Shown: positions 33,636 to 43,300, counted from the first letter of the stretch. The stretch: DNA of 64,000 nucleotides from Stappia sp. 28M-7 (GCF_014252955.1 NZ_JACMIA010000001.1:558001-622000); one strand, 5' to 3'. The notes: generated from the letters alone by a model not told the origin. Numbers and translations: made by a program.

Positions 33636-35045
33636 ATGTTGGCTCAACGTTTCTTCCGGATCGGTACGGCGATCTGCCTTGTCCTGACCGGCCTTGCCGG
33701 ACTGGATACCGCGCGCGCCGATGGCTATCCAAAGGCGGTGACCATCCAGGCCGGCGAGCGGGTGGCCGGGCGGTTGCTCAAGGTCGGTCTCGGCCGTTCC
33801 GTGGTGATCAATCTCGGCGAGGAGGTGAGCGACGTCATCGTCTCCAACCCGGAGGTGGCCGATGCGGTGGTCCGGTCCTCGCGCCGGGTCTTCATCCTCG
33901 GCAACAAGGCGGGGCAGGCGAGCCTGTTCCTGTTTGGCCGGGCCGGCAACCAGATCGCCAGCTTTGATCTCGCCGTCGAAAACGACACGACCGACCTCAA
34001 CATGATGATCCGCCGCGCCATACCGGGCGCCGACATCACGGCCGAGTCGGTCAATGGCAACCTCGTCCTGAGCGGCACGGCCTCCAGCACCGTCGAGGCT
34101 CAGCAGGCGGCGGATCTCGCAGCGCGCTTCTCCAAGGTCGAAGGCAGTGCCTTGCCGGTCCTCAACATGGTCTCGGTGAGCGGCAAGGACCAGGTGCACC
34201 TGAAGGTGACGGTTGCCGAGGTCGAGCGATCGATCATCAAGCAGCTGGGCGTCAACCTGTCCGGTACCATCGGCATCGGCAACTACAGCGCCAATTTCAA
34301 CAGCTCGCCCGGCTACTCGGTCAACTCCAACATCATCGGCCGCCCGAATGCCGGTGGCGGGTTCCTTGCCGGCGGCGCGAAGCTGAACGCGGACCTGCAG
34401 GCGCTGCAGCGCGACGGCGTGATCCGCACACTGGCCGAGCCGACACTGACCGCGATTTCTGGCGAAAATGCCAGCTTCCTGGCTGGCGGCGAGTTCCCGA
34501 TCCCGATCGCCGAGGACAACAACAAGCTCACCGTCCAGTTCAAGAAGTTCGGCGTCGGCCTCGACTTCACTCCGGTGGTCCTGAGCGAAGGGCGCATCTC
34601 CCTGCGCATCAAGACCGAGGTCAGCGAGATCACCCAGGAGGGGGCGGTTTCGATCGGCTCCCTGGTCATTCCCGCGCTCAAGGTTCGCCGGGCCGAGTCC
34701 ACCGTCGAGCTGCCTTCTGGCGGAACGCTGGTCATGGCCGGCCTGCTGAAGGAATCCTACAAGCAGGACCTCAACGGCGTGCCCGGTCTGATGCAGGTGC
34801 CGATCCTCGGCGCCCTGTTCAAGAGCCGCGACTTCCTGCGCCAGGAGACCGAACTCGCCGTCTTCGTGACGCCCTACACCGTCCGTCCGACGGCCCGCTC
34901 GGAGCTTGTCGAGCCGACCCGCAACCTGGCGCCGGCGACCGATGGCGAAACGATTTTCCTGAACCGTCTCAACCGCATGTACCGGGTATCCGGCGATCCT
35001 GGACAGGGCGCCTACCATGGTCAGGTCGGCTATATCTACGAGTGA
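33636..35045 (+). CDS. cpaC: Pilus secretin CpaC/RcpA
   Basis: The outer-membrane secretin through which the Tad pilus passes. The 469-residue protein has a signal peptide (to about ARADG), the pilus-assembly N-terminal domain (GRSVVINLGEEVSDVIVSNPEVADAV), a BON-like segment, and the secretin domain from about residue 220 to 440 (LKVTVAEVERSIIKQLGVNL; GGEFPIPIAEDNN; VELPSGGTLVMAGLL; VPILGALF). I chose the ATG at 33636 because AGGAG lies 8 nt upstream; GTG and ATG codons at 33612 and 33615 are in frame but overlap that site poorly. Confidence 0.95.
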   Translation: MLAQRFFRIGTAICLVLTGLAGLDTARADGYPKAVTIQAGERVAGRLLKVGLGRSVVINLGEEVSDVIVSNPEVADAVVRSSRRVFILGNKAGQASLFLFGRAGNQIASFDLAVENDTTDLNMMIRRAIPGADITAESVNGNLVLSGTASSTVEAQQAADLAARFSKVEGSALPVLNMVSVSGKDQVHLKVTVAEVERSIIKQLGVNLSGTIGIGNYSANFNSSPGYSVNSNIIGRPNAGGGFLAGGAKLNADLQALQRDGVIRTLAEPTLTAISGENASFLAGGEFPIPIAEDNNKLTVQFKKFGVGLDFTPVVLSEGRISLRIKTEVSEITQEGAVSIGSLVIPALKVRRAESTVELPSGGTLVMAGLLKESYKQDLNGVPGLMQVPILGALFKSRDFLRQETELAVFVTPYTVRPTARSELVEPTRNLAPATDGETIFLNRLNRMYRVSGDPGQGAYHGQVGYIYE

Positions 35046-35056
35046 GGACCGGTCCC

Positions 35057-35818
35057 ATGCAGTCTGCATCCGCAAAGCGCGTCGCCGCTTCCGCAACTCG
35101 GGTCCGTGCGCTCACGTCGACCCTTGCCGTTCTCGCCGCGCTGCTGGCGGCCGGCTGCCAGACGCAGCAGCCGACAGCCGAGGCGCTCGCGACCAATGAT
35201 TACCGCCTGCGCCACCCCATCGTGGTGACGGAAGGGGTGAAGACGCTCGATCTGCCGGTGGGAAGCGACATGCGCCGCCTGTCGCCGCAGCTGTCGGCCG
35301 TCGTCACCAGCTTCGCGGCCGAGGCCCGTTCGCGCGGTGGCGGCGCGATGGAGATCATCGTGCCCTCCGGCGCCTACAACGAGGCGGCCGTTCATGCGGT
35401 GCTGCCGCAGATCCGCAAGGCGCTGGTGCAGGGCGGCGTGTCGCCCAAGCGTATCGCCACCCGCGGCTACCCGGTCCAGGATCCGGGCATCTCCGCGCCG
35501 GTGCGCCTGGCCTATTCCGGTCTGCAGGCCAAGACGGGTCCTTGCGGCCAGTGGCCCGACAACATCACCGGGGGCGGCGACGGGATGCGCCACAACCCGC
35601 ATCTGAACAACACGCAGTATTACAATTTCGGCTGCGCCGCGCAGTCCAACCTGGCCGCCATGGTCGACAATCCGACGGACCTGCTCTACCCGCGCGCCTC
35701 GACGCCGGCCGACCAGCTCCGCCGGGGCACGGTCTACGGCAAGTATCGCGCCGGCGAGCAGACGGCGACCGACTACAAGGAAGGCGACGGTTCGCGCGTC
35801 TCCGACGCGACGAACTGA
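35057..35818 (+). CDS. cpaD: Pilus assembly lipoprotein CpaD
   Basis: A 253-residue outer-membrane lipoprotein needed for secretin function. The signal ends in the lipobox LAAGC (Cys34). The family region includes NDYRLRHPIVV near residue 47 and TGPCGQWPDNI, with an OmpA-like segment in the middle. I prefer the ATG at 35057; a GTG at 35042 overlaps the cpaC stop (GTGA) and could also be used. It is followed by cpaE after 19 bp. Confidence 0.9.
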   Translation: MQSASAKRVAASATRVRALTSTLAVLAALLAAGCQTQQPTAEALATNDYRLRHPIVVTEGVKTLDLPVGSDMRRLSPQLSAVVTSFAAEARSRGGGAMEIIVPSGAYNEAAVHAVLPQIRKALVQGGVSPKRIATRGYPVQDPGISAPVRLAYSGLQAKTGPCGQWPDNITGGGDGMRHNPHLNNTQYYNFGCAAQSNLAAMVDNPTDLLYPRASTPADQLRRGTVYGKYRAGEQTATDYKEGDGSRVSDATN

Positions 35819-35837
35819 TCCCGGAGGAGCTGGACGG

Positions 35838-37160
35838 ATGAACACCCTCGCTTACGACATGCCGCTGGACGAGGACGGGTATCCGCGCGAGCCTGCGATG
35901 GGAGACCATCACGCCGTCGCCGTGCCCGCCGATACGCTTGACATCAAGGCGGTGCCGCGGATCGCCATCCAGGCCTTTTGCGAAAGCGAAGACATTGCCC
36001 GGATGATCGAGAGCGCCGCTCAGGACCGGCGCATGGCCAAGGCTCATGTGAAGGTACACAAGGGCGGGCTTGCAGCGGCCATCGACTTCTACGGCTCCGC
36101 GCCGACGCCGAACCTGATCCTGCTGGAGACCCGCACGGAAGCCTCCAAGCTGATCCAGGGTCTGGAACAGCTGGCGGAAGTCTGCGACGCCGGCACCAAG
36201 GTGATGATCATCGGCCACGTCAACGACGTGAAGCTCTACCGCGACCTCATCCATCGCGGGATCAGCGACTACCTCGTTGCGCCGATCAACCTGTTCCAGC
36301 TGATCGGCGCCATCGGCGAGCTCTACGTCAATCCGGACGCCGAGCCGCTGGGGCGGACAATTGCCTTCGTCGGCGCCAAGGGGGGCGTTGGTTCGTCCAC
36401 TGTTGCGCACAATGTCGCCTGGTCGATCGCCCGCGTCTACGAGAGCGACGTGGTGCTGGCCGACCTCGACCTCGCCTTTGGCACGGCCGGCCTCGACTTC
36501 AACCAGGATCCGCTGCAGGGCGTCTTCGAGGCGGTCTCTTCGCCGGAGCGCCTCGACGAGACCATGCTCGACCGCCTGCTGTCGAAATGCGCCGATCGCC
36601 TCAGCCTGCTTGCAGCGCCCGCTTCGCTGGAGCGGACCTACGATCATGGCGAGACGAGCTTCGATGGTCTGCTCGACATCATGAAGCAGGGTGCGCCGGC
36701 AATCGTGCTCGATCTGCCGCATGTGTGGTCGGGCTGGGTCCGCCGGATGCTGGCCGCCGTCGATGAAGTGGTGATCGTCGCAGAGCCGGATCTGGCCAAC
36801 CTGCGCAACGCCAAGAACATGATCGACACGCTGCGCCAGCTGCGACCCAACGACTCGCCGCCGCGCCTGGTGCTGAACCGGGTGAACGTGCCAAAGCGGC
36901 CGGAGATCAAGGCCGCCGAGTTCGCCGACGCGCTGGAGCTCACCGCGGCCGCGGTGGTGCCCTTCGATCCGCTGCTGTTCGGCACGGCCGCCAACAACGG
37001 CCAGATGATCGGCGAGCAGGACGAAAAGCACGCCACGACGGAAATCTTCAGCCAGATCTCGCAGCTGGTCACCGGTCGCGGCGAAGTGGCGAAGCCCAAG
37101 GGCCTTGCGCTCGGCTCGCTGGTCTCCCGCTTCCTGAAGAAGGGCAAGGCCGCCGGCTGA
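35838..37160 (+). CDS. cpaE: Pilus assembly ATPase-like protein CpaE/TadZ
   Basis: A 440-residue MinD/ParA-like protein that positions the Tad apparatus at the pole. An N-terminal receiver-like domain (about residues 35-160) is followed by a P-loop domain with a deviant Walker A, GAKGGVGSST, near residue 180, and a switch segment VVLADLDLAFGTAGLDF near 210. The usual second Lys of the deviant motif (KGGxGKT) is replaced by Ser, as in other CpaE/TadZ, so hydrolysis may be weak. The gene follows cpaD with a GGAGGAG ribosome site. Confidence 0.92.
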   Translation: MNTLAYDMPLDEDGYPREPAMGDHHAVAVPADTLDIKAVPRIAIQAFCESEDIARMIESAAQDRRMAKAHVKVHKGGLAAAIDFYGSAPTPNLILLETRTEASKLIQGLEQLAEVCDAGTKVMIIGHVNDVKLYRDLIHRGISDYLVAPINLFQLIGAIGELYVNPDAEPLGRTIAFVGAKGGVGSSTVAHNVAWSIARVYESDVVLADLDLAFGTAGLDFNQDPLQGVFEAVSSPERLDETMLDRLLSKCADRLSLLAAPASLERTYDHGETSFDGLLDIMKQGAPAIVLDLPHVWSGWVRRMLAAVDEVVIVAEPDLANLRNAKNMIDTLRQLRPNDSPPRLVLNRVNVPKRPEIKAAEFADALELTAAAVVPFDPLLFGTAANNGQMIGEQDEKHATTEIFSQISQLVTGRGEVAKPKGLALGSLVSRFLKKGKAAG

Positions 37161-37206
37161 CCGGCGGCCCGGCATGTTTCTTCGAGACGATTGAAAGCAG
37201 GTAACG

Positions 37207-38724
37207 ATGTTCGGTCGACGTGGCGCTTCCTCAGGTTCACAGACGTCCCGCCCCGCGGCGCCGCCCATGCAGGGCGAGCCGCAGGTCGCGCCGGCTGCAC
37301 CGCCGCCGCCCGTCGCGGCCGAACCGGCACGGGCTCCCGCAGCACCGTCCGCCGCCGCAGCTCAGCCCGCTGTTGCCGCAAAGCCTGCGCCGGCCGCGCC
37401 GCCGGTCGCCGAGCCGCGCGCGCCGCAGCGGTCGGAAGGCTATTACGCGACCAAGTCCTCGATCTTCAACGCGCTGGTCGAGGCGATCGACCTGTCGATG
37501 CTGACCCGCCTCAGCGCCGAGGACGCGCGCGAGGAGATCCGGGACGTCGTCAACGACATCATCGCGCTGAAGAACGTGGTGATGTCGATTTCCGAGCAGG
37601 AAGACCTGCTGGAGGACATCTGCAACGACGTTCTCGGCTATGGCCCGCTCGAGCCGCTTCTGGCGCGCGACGACATCGCCGACATCATGGTCAACGGCGC
37701 CAACACGGTCTACATCGAGACCCAGGGTCGGATGCAGCAGACCAGCGTGCGCTTCCGCGACAACAAGCAGCTGATGAACATCTGCCAGCGGATCGTCAGC
37801 CAGGTCGGCCGCCGCGTCGACGAATCCAGCCCGATCTGCGACGCCCGTCTCGCCGATGGCTCGCGTGTCAACGTGATCGCGCCGCCGCTGGCGATCGACG
37901 GGCCGACGCTCACCATTCGTAAGTTCAAGAAGGACAAGCTCACCCTCAAGCAGCTTGTCCAGTACGGCTCGGTTTCGCCCGAGGGTGCGACGGTGCTGGA
38001 GATTATCGGCCGCAGCCGATGCAACGTGCTGATTTCCGGCGGTACGGGTTCGGGCAAGACGACGCTATTGAACTGCCTGACGGCATATATCGATTCCACC
38101 GAACGCATCATCACCTGTGAGGACGCGGCGGAACTGCAGCTGCAGCAGCCGCATGTGGTGCGCCTTGAAACCCGCCCGCCCAACCTGGAAGGCGAGGGCG
38201 AGGTGACCATGCGCGATCTCGTCAAGAACTGCCTGCGTATGCGTCCCGAGCGGATCATCGTCGGCGAGGTGCGCGGACCCGAGGCCTTCGATCTGTTGCA
38301 GGCGATGAACACCGGCCACGACGGGTCCATGGGCACGCTGCACGCCAACAGCCCGCGCGAGGCGCTCTCGCGTCTGGAATCGATGATCACCATGGGCGGC
38401 TTCTCGCTGCCGTCCAAGACCCTGCGCGAGATGATCGTCTCGTCCATCGACGTGATCGTCCAGGCACAGCGCCTGCGCGACGGCTCGCGCCGCATCACCC
38501 ACGTTTCGGAGGTGATGGGCATGGAAGGCGACGTGATCATCACCCAGGATGTGTTCCTCTACGACATCCTCGGCGAGGACGCGAACGGCAAGCTGATCGG
38601 CCGTCACCGCTCCACCGGCATCGGTCGCCCGAAATTCTGGGAAAAGGCGCGCTATTTCGGCGAGGAGCACCGCCTTGCCGCCGCCCTCGACGCGGCCGAA
38701 GCCCCGGAGCCCGGACATGGCTGA
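37207..38724 (+). CDS. cpaF: Pilus assembly ATPase CpaF/TadA
   Basis: The hexameric secretion ATPase that powers Tad pilus extension (and, in related systems, retraction). The 505-residue protein begins with an Ala/Pro-rich low-complexity stretch (residues 15-75), then the N-terminal domain and ATPase core: Walker A GGTGSGKTT near residue 278, the Asp box CEDAAEL, Walker B RIIVGEVRGPEAFD near 350, and the His box GSMGTLHANSPREAL. Its stop overlaps the tadB start by 8 bp, coupling the motor to its membrane platform. Confidence 0.95.
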   Translation: MFGRRGASSGSQTSRPAAPPMQGEPQVAPAAPPPPVAAEPARAPAAPSAAAAQPAVAAKPAPAAPPVAEPRAPQRSEGYYATKSSIFNALVEAIDLSMLTRLSAEDAREEIRDVVNDIIALKNVVMSISEQEDLLEDICNDVLGYGPLEPLLARDDIADIMVNGANTVYIETQGRMQQTSVRFRDNKQLMNICQRIVSQVGRRVDESSPICDARLADGSRVNVIAPPLAIDGPTLTIRKFKKDKLTLKQLVQYGSVSPEGATVLEIIGRSRCNVLISGGTGSGKTTLLNCLTAYIDSTERIITCEDAAELQLQQPHVVRLETRPPNLEGEGEVTMRDLVKNCLRMRPERIIVGEVRGPEAFDLLQAMNTGHDGSMGTLHANSPREALSRLESMITMGGFSLPSKTLREMIVSSIDVIVQAQRLRDGSRRITHVSEVMGMEGDVIITQDVFLYDILGEDANGKLIGRHRSTGIGRPKFWEKARYFGEEHRLAAALDAAEAPEPGHG

Positions 38725-39742
38725 CCTGCAGTCCTTCCTGACGCCGCAAGTGACGATCGTCGCCATTGCTCTTCTGGCGACGCTGTCCATCGGCGGCATC
38801 ATCTACGCCCTGTTCGAGCCGCAGCTGAGCGGGCGCGCGGCGCGCGAGAAGCGGCTGAAGTCTGTTTCGACCCGTAACAACGCCGCCATCGATGCCACCC
38901 GCCGTGCGGTGCGCGACGGCGACCGCCGGCGCAAGTCCGTGCAGGACCAGCTCAAGGAATTCGAGGCGCGCGAGAAGAAGAAGCAGCAGCGCGCAGCGCG
39001 CCTGACGCTGGACGAACGCATCGACCAGGCCGGCCTGACCTGGTCGATGCGCGGCTTCATCGTCTTCTCGCTGATCTGTGCGCTGGTGCTGGGCTTTGTC
39101 GGCCTGCTCGCCTCCGGCTCGCTGATCGTCACCTTCGGCCTGATGTTCGTCGGCGCGTTCGGCGTGCCGCGCTTCTATCTCGGACGCCGCCGCAAGAAGC
39201 GGATCGCCGCCTTCCTGAACGAACTGCCCAATGCCGTCGACGTCATCGTGCGCGGCACCAAGGCGGGCCTGCCGCTCGGCGAGTGTATCCAGATCGTCGC
39301 CGCCGAGGCGCGCGAGCCGATCAAGACCGAGTTCCGCCGTATCGTCGAGGCCCAGACCATGGGCATCACCCTGGCAGAGGCGATCTCGAAGCTGCCGAGC
39401 CGCATGCCGGTCGCGGAGGCGAACTTCCTCGCCATTGTCGTGATGATCCAGGCGCAGTCGGGCGGTTCTCTGTCCGAGGCGCTGGGCAACCTGTCCAAGG
39501 TGCTGCGCGAGCGCAAGGCGATGAAGGGCAAGATCGTCGCCATGAGCCAGGAGGCCAAGTCCTCCGCCGCGATCATCGGCTCGCTGCCCTTCCTCGTTGT
39601 CGGTGTGCTGTCGCTGACCAGCCCGTCCTACATGATGCTTCTGTTCACCGAGCCCACCGGCAACATCATCGTCGTGGGCAGCGGACTGTGGATGCTGACC
39701 GGCATCTTCATCATGAAGAAGATGATCGCCTTCGACTTCTGA
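38717..39742 (+). CDS. tadB: Tad platform protein TadB
   Basis: A 341-residue inner-membrane platform protein with a T2SSF/GspF domain. An N-terminal helix (residues 10-32), a charged cytoplasmic linker rich in Lys and Arg, then paired membrane segments near residues 115-155 and the GspF core (ELPNAVDVIVRGTKAGLPL; VVMIQAQSGGSLSEALGNLSKVLRER). I chose the ATG at 38717, which overlaps cpaF; it is the first start after which family similarity begins. It is followed by its partner tadC after 42 bp. Confidence 0.93.
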   Translation: MADLQSFLTPQVTIVAIALLATLSIGGIIYALFEPQLSGRAAREKRLKSVSTRNNAAIDATRRAVRDGDRRRKSVQDQLKEFEAREKKKQQRAARLTLDERIDQAGLTWSMRGFIVFSLICALVLGFVGLLASGSLIVTFGLMFVGAFGVPRFYLGRRRKKRIAAFLNELPNAVDVIVRGTKAGLPLGECIQIVAAEAREPIKTEFRRIVEAQTMGITLAEAISKLPSRMPVAEANFLAIVVMIQAQSGGSLSEALGNLSKVLRERKAMKGKIVAMSQEAKSSAAIIGSLPFLVVGVLSLTSPSYMMLLFTEPTGNIIVVGSGLWMLTGIFIMKKMIAFDF

Positions 39743-39784
39743 TCTGCCGTTTTCGGGCAGGAACGACGGACACGGAAAGAGACC

Positions 39785-40765
39785 ATGGGACTGGATTTCT
39801 CCAATCTTCTCTCCCAACAGGCGATGATCGCCATCCTGACCATGGTTGCGATCGCCGGCACGCTGTTTTCGCTCGTCGTGCCGCTGCTGGAAGGCGACAA
39901 GCTCAAGACCCGGATGAAGTCCGTGGCACTGGAGCGCGAGCAGATGCGCGCCCGCGAGCGCGCACGCCTGGCCGACGACAAGGCGAATGCGCGGGTTTCC
40001 CTGCGGAACAAGCCGAAGAAGCAGATGCAGAACATCGTCGACCGGCTCAACCTGAAGAACCTGTTGTCGGACGACGAGACCAAGCTGCGGCTGACCCGTG
40101 CCGGCTATCGCGGTGTGCGCCCGCTCTACACCTACCTGTTCGCGCGTCTTGTGATGCCGGTTGTCCTGCTCATCGTCGCGCTGTTCTACACCTTTGTGGT
40201 GCTCAAGCTGGACCAGCCGGCGATGGTCAAGGTGTTCATCGCCTGCCTTGTCGCGTTCATCGGTTTCTACGCGCCGGATCTTTATCTGAAGAACAAGATC
40301 CAGAACCGCCAGCTCTCGATCAACCGAGCCTGGCCGGATGCGCTCGACCTGATGCTGATCTGCGTGGAATCCGGCATGTCCATCGAGGTCGCCTTCCGCA
40401 AGGTGTCGGAGGAGATCGGCATCCAGTCGATCCCGCTGGCCGAGGAACTGACGCTGACCAATGCCGAGCTCTCCTATCTCGGCGACCGGCGCATGGCCTA
40501 CGAGAACCTTGCCAACCGCACGGGCCTGGAAGGCGTCAAGAACGTCTCGCTGGCCCTGATCCAGGCCGAGCGCTACGGCACGCCGGTTTCCACCGCGCTG
40601 CGCGTCATGGCCGACGAAAACCGGCTGCAGCGCATGCAGGCGGCGGAAAAGAAGGCCGCGGCCCTGCCGCCCAAGCTCACCGTTCCGATGATCGTGTTCT
40701 TCCTGCCCGTGCTGCTTGCCGTGATCATCGGCCCGGCGATCATCCAGGCTGTCGCGACCTTCTGA
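39785..40765 (+). CDS. tadC: Tad platform protein TadC
   Basis: The second T2SSF-type platform protein, 326 residues. It repeats the layout of TadB: a short N-terminal membrane helix, a charged segment, two central membrane helices (residues 120-165) and the GspF core (WPDALDLMLICVESGMSIEVAFRKV; NVSLALIQAERYGTPVSTALR), with a C-terminal helix. TadB and TadC together form the complex that couples CpaF to pilin addition. It is the last gene of the rightward pilus operon and ends at a strong bidirectional terminator. Confidence 0.93.
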   Translation: MGLDFSNLLSQQAMIAILTMVAIAGTLFSLVVPLLEGDKLKTRMKSVALEREQMRARERARLADDKANARVSLRNKPKKQMQNIVDRLNLKNLLSDDETKLRLTRAGYRGVRPLYTYLFARLVMPVVLLIVALFYTFVVLKLDQPAMVKVFIACLVAFIGFYAPDLYLKNKIQNRQLSINRAWPDALDLMLICVESGMSIEVAFRKVSEEIGIQSIPLAEELTLTNAELSYLGDRRMAYENLANRTGLEGVKNVSLALIQAERYGTPVSTALRVMADENRLQRMQAAEKKAAALPPKLTVPMIVFFLPVLLAVIIGPAIIQAVATF

Positions 40766-40812
40766 CGGCACGCCTCAAAGGCACCCCGGTAACGCCAATC
40801 CGGAACGAATGA

Positions 40813-40838
40813 AAAAGCCACCCGGAGGGGTGGCTTTT
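40813..40838. terminator. Bidirectional terminator between tadC and tadD
   Basis: A perfect 11-bp stem, 40813-40823 with 40828-40838, around a GGAG loop. The arms begin with AAAA and end with TTTT, so each strand has a GC stem followed by a T run. It serves both the rightward tadC and the leftward tadD transcripts. Confidence 0.9.
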
Positions 40839-40880
40839 GTCGTTTCGGCTGCGAGAACAGGGGGAGGTGAAGATGGCGCG

Positions 40881-41708
40881 TCAACCGCCGGACTTTTTCT
40901 TCTTCTTGTCCTGCGCCGCAATCTCCGCCCAGGAATTGCGCTGCGACAGCATCGACTTGAGATAGGCGATGTTCTGTGCCGCCTGGGCCGGGTCGATCTC
41001 GGCGGTGGCGACCTGTTCGGCCTCCTGGAAGCGGCCCTGCAGGCCGATTGCCAGCGCCAGGTTCTGGCGGATGCGGCTGTCGGCCTTGGGGCTGGCGGCG
41101 GCGCGGCGCAAGACGCCCTCCGCCTCCTTGGCTTCGCCTTCCAGCAGGTAGGACATGGCAAGATTGTTGAGCAGGCTCGGCTCGTCCGGAGCGATCTTGA
41201 GCGCCTGATTGTAGAGATCGCGCGCCTGCTGGGTGTTGCCCATCTGGTCGTGGATCGCGGCCGCTGCAGACATCAGCCGCCAGTCGGGGCGCGTCGGGGT
41301 CTGAGCGCCGTTGATCACCTGCAGCGCTTCCGGCAGCCGGCCATTCATCGCCAGAACCTTGCCGTAGGCGGCGGCGATGTCGCGGTCGCTCTGATGGGCG
41401 ATGATCGCCTGGCGCAGCACTGCTTCGGCCTGGTCGACCTGACCGTTGCGGCGCAGGGCGGCGGCATAGTTGAGAATGTTTTCGCGGTCCTTCGGCGAGC
41501 GCTGATAGGCTTGGCCCCAATAGCCGACCGCCTGCAAGGCGGCGCTCGATCCGGGGGCGGCATAGCCTTGCGGCGCGCCGGAATGGGTGCCGACGCTGCG
41601 CTTCGAGGAGGCGCAGCCTGTCAGCGCGACCAGGGCCACCATCGAGGCCGCGAGCATCAGGCGCGGCGCGGCGGCGGGACGGGGAAGGGCGTGGCGCGTG
41701 GATGGCAT
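40881..41708 (-). CDS. tadD: Tad lipoprotein TadD with TPR repeats
   Basis: A 275-residue outer-membrane pilotin-like lipoprotein. The signal ends at the lipobox LTGC (Cys32), and at least four tetratricopeptide repeats follow (for example NILNYAAALRRNGQVDQAEAVLRQAI and SLLNNLAMSYLLEGEAKEAEGVLRRA). The Lys-rich tail ends KKKKKSGG. TadD assists assembly of the CpaC secretin. It is encoded apart from, and convergent with, the main operon, and its upstream region carries two CtrA-like boxes. Confidence 0.92.
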   Translation of the reverse strand: MPSTRHALPRPAAAPRLMLAASMVALVALTGCASSKRSVGTHSGAPQGYAAPGSSAALQAVGYWGQAYQRSPKDRENILNYAAALRRNGQVDQAEAVLRQAIIAHQSDRDIAAAYGKVLAMNGRLPEALQVINGAQTPTRPDWRLMSAAAAIHDQMGNTQQARDLYNQALKIAPDEPSLLNNLAMSYLLEGEAKEAEGVLRRAAASPKADSRIRQNLALAIGLQGRFQEAEQVATAEIDPAQAAQNIAYLKSMLSQRNSWAEIAAQDKKKKKSGG

Positions 41709-41762
41709 GTGCCGGGCTCCTGGACACGGACGGACGTTGGACTTGCAGAATGCGCAAGCTCA

Positions 41763-41794
41763 TCAATACGTCGTTAACCCTAATGCTTCGTTAA
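41763..41794 (-). promoter_or_regulatory. Two CtrA-box-like elements upstream of tadD
   Basis: TCAA-N7-TTAA at 41763-41777 and CTAA-N7-TTAA at 41780-41794 each match seven of eight bases of the CtrA consensus, spaced 17 bp start to start. They lie 55-86 bp upstream of tadD, between it and the divergent aminopeptidase gene. That the same element recurs before cpaB supports common control, but binding is inference. Confidence 0.5.
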
Positions 41795-41908
41795 ACGGCG
41801 GTCCCGGAGGTGGTCCCGCGGGCAGATGCCCGGCGATTGCCGCTGCCTGCCCTTCGTGCTTAAAACGGAACTCCGATCTTCTTCTCCCGCCAGACAAGGA
41901 CCCCGCCC

Positions 41909-43300
41909 GTGCGCGCCTCGCTGATCGCCCATTCCCCCGATGTTGCAGCCATTCCCGTCCATGCCGTCGACCGCGATGAAGCGCAGACGGTGCTTCAGGG
42001 ACTGGGCGCGCGGGCCGAGGCCTTCGCCGCGGCGAGCGGGTTCGACGGGGCGGCCGGACAGCTGCTTCTGGTTCCAGGTGCCGAAGGAGCGCTTGCGGCC
42101 GTGCTTTTCGGCGTCGCCAATGCGGCTGCGCCCGGGTTTGCCGTGGGCGATCTCGCCCGCAAGCTGCCGGGCGGCGACTTCCGTCTGGAGATTGCGGCGG
42201 AGGCGCAGGAGGAAGCCGCTCTCGCCTTCGCGCTCGGCTCCTACCGGTTCGAGCGCTACCGCAAGCCGTCGACCCGCTCGGTGCCGCGGCTGATGGTGGG
42301 CGAGGGCGTCGACCTGGAGCGGGTCGGCCTCATCCTCGACGGCATGACGCTCGCCCGCGATCTGGTCAACACGCCGGCGAGCGATCTCGGTCCTGCCGAG
42401 CTGTGCGATGCGGCGCAGCGCCTCTTCGCCGATCACGGCGGGCGGGTGCGCGTCATCGAGGGCGAGGCGCTGCTCGCCGAGGGCTTCCCGATGGTCCATG
42501 CGGTCGGCCGGGCGAGCGACCGCGCGCCGCGGCTTGTGGATGCGACCTGGGGCGAGGAGGGGCATCCGCGCGTCACCCTGGTCGGCAAGGGCGTCGTCTT
42601 CGACACCGGCGGCCTCGACATCAAGCCGTCCAGCGCCATGGCATTGATGAAGAAGGACATGGGCGGTGCGGCTGCCGTTCTGGCGCTGGCCTCGATGATC
42701 ATGGCAGCCGGCCTGCCGGTGCGCCTGCGCGTCATTGTTCCGGCGGTCGAGAACGCGATTTCCGGCGCGTCCTTCCGTCCCGGCGATGTGCTGCCGAGCC
42801 GCAAGGGCCTCACCGTTGAGATCGGCAACACCGACGCGGAAGGCCGGCTGATCCTTGCCGACGCTTTGGCGCTCGCCGACGAGGAGGAGCCGGAGATCCT
42901 GATCGACATGGCGACGCTGACCGGCGCCGCGCGCGTTGCTCTCGGCCCCGACCTCCCGCCCTTTTACACCGACGACGAGGCCTTCGCGGCCGAGCTTGCG
43001 GACCACGCGACTACGGTGCGCGATCCGCTGTGGCGCCTGCCGCTGTGGCGCCCCTACGAGAGCTATCTGGAAAGCCGGATCGCCGACATCAATCACATCA
43101 ACACCAGCGGTGCGGGCTTCGCCGGCTCCATCACCGCCGCGCTGTTCCTCTCGCGTTTCGTTGAAAAGGCGCGGGTCTGGGCGCATTTCGACATCTATGG
43201 CTGGAACCCGGCCGACCGTCCGGGCCGCCCGCTGGGCGGTGAGGCACAGGCCGCGCGTGCGCTCTTTTCGCTGCTCGCCGCCCGCTACCCGGGAAACTGA
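41909..43300 (+). CDS. M17 leucyl aminopeptidase family protein
   Basis: A cytosolic dizinc aminopeptidase that trims N-terminal residues from peptides. The 463-residue protein has the metal-binding Lys and Asp in GKGVVFDTGGLDIKPSSAM near residue 227, and the family signature NTDAEGRL near 308. Length and the weakly conserved N-terminal domain match the alphaproteobacterial PepB-like branch. The start is GTG at 41909, with AAGGA 8 nt upstream. The gene is followed by a MarR-type regulator and an NlpC/P60 peptidase, a set that recurs in Hyphomicrobiales and may handle peptides from the cell wall. Confidence 0.92.
   Translation: MRASLIAHSPDVAAIPVHAVDRDEAQTVLQGLGARAEAFAAASGFDGAAGQLLLVPGAEGALAAVLFGVANAAAPGFAVGDLARKLPGGDFRLEIAAEAQEEAALAFALGSYRFERYRKPSTRSVPRLMVGEGVDLERVGLILDGMTLARDLVNTPASDLGPAELCDAAQRLFADHGGRVRVIEGEALLAEGFPMVHAVGRASDRAPRLVDATWGEEGHPRVTLVGKGVVFDTGGLDIKPSSAMALMKKDMGGAAAVLALASMIMAAGLPVRLRVIVPAVENAISGASFRPGDVLPSRKGLTVEIGNTDAEGRLILADALALADEEEPEILIDMATLTGAARVALGPDLPPFYTDDEAFAAELADHATTVRDPLWRLPLWRPYESYLESRIADINHINTSGAGFAGSITAALFLSRFVEKARVWAHFDIYGWNPADRPGRPLGGEAQAARALFSLLAARYPGN

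Noticed and set aside
35838-37160. Possible reading of cpaE as a chromosome-partition ParA
   Set aside because: The P-loop is of the MinD/ParA type, but the N-terminal receiver-like domain and the position between cpaD and cpaF identify CpaE/TadZ.
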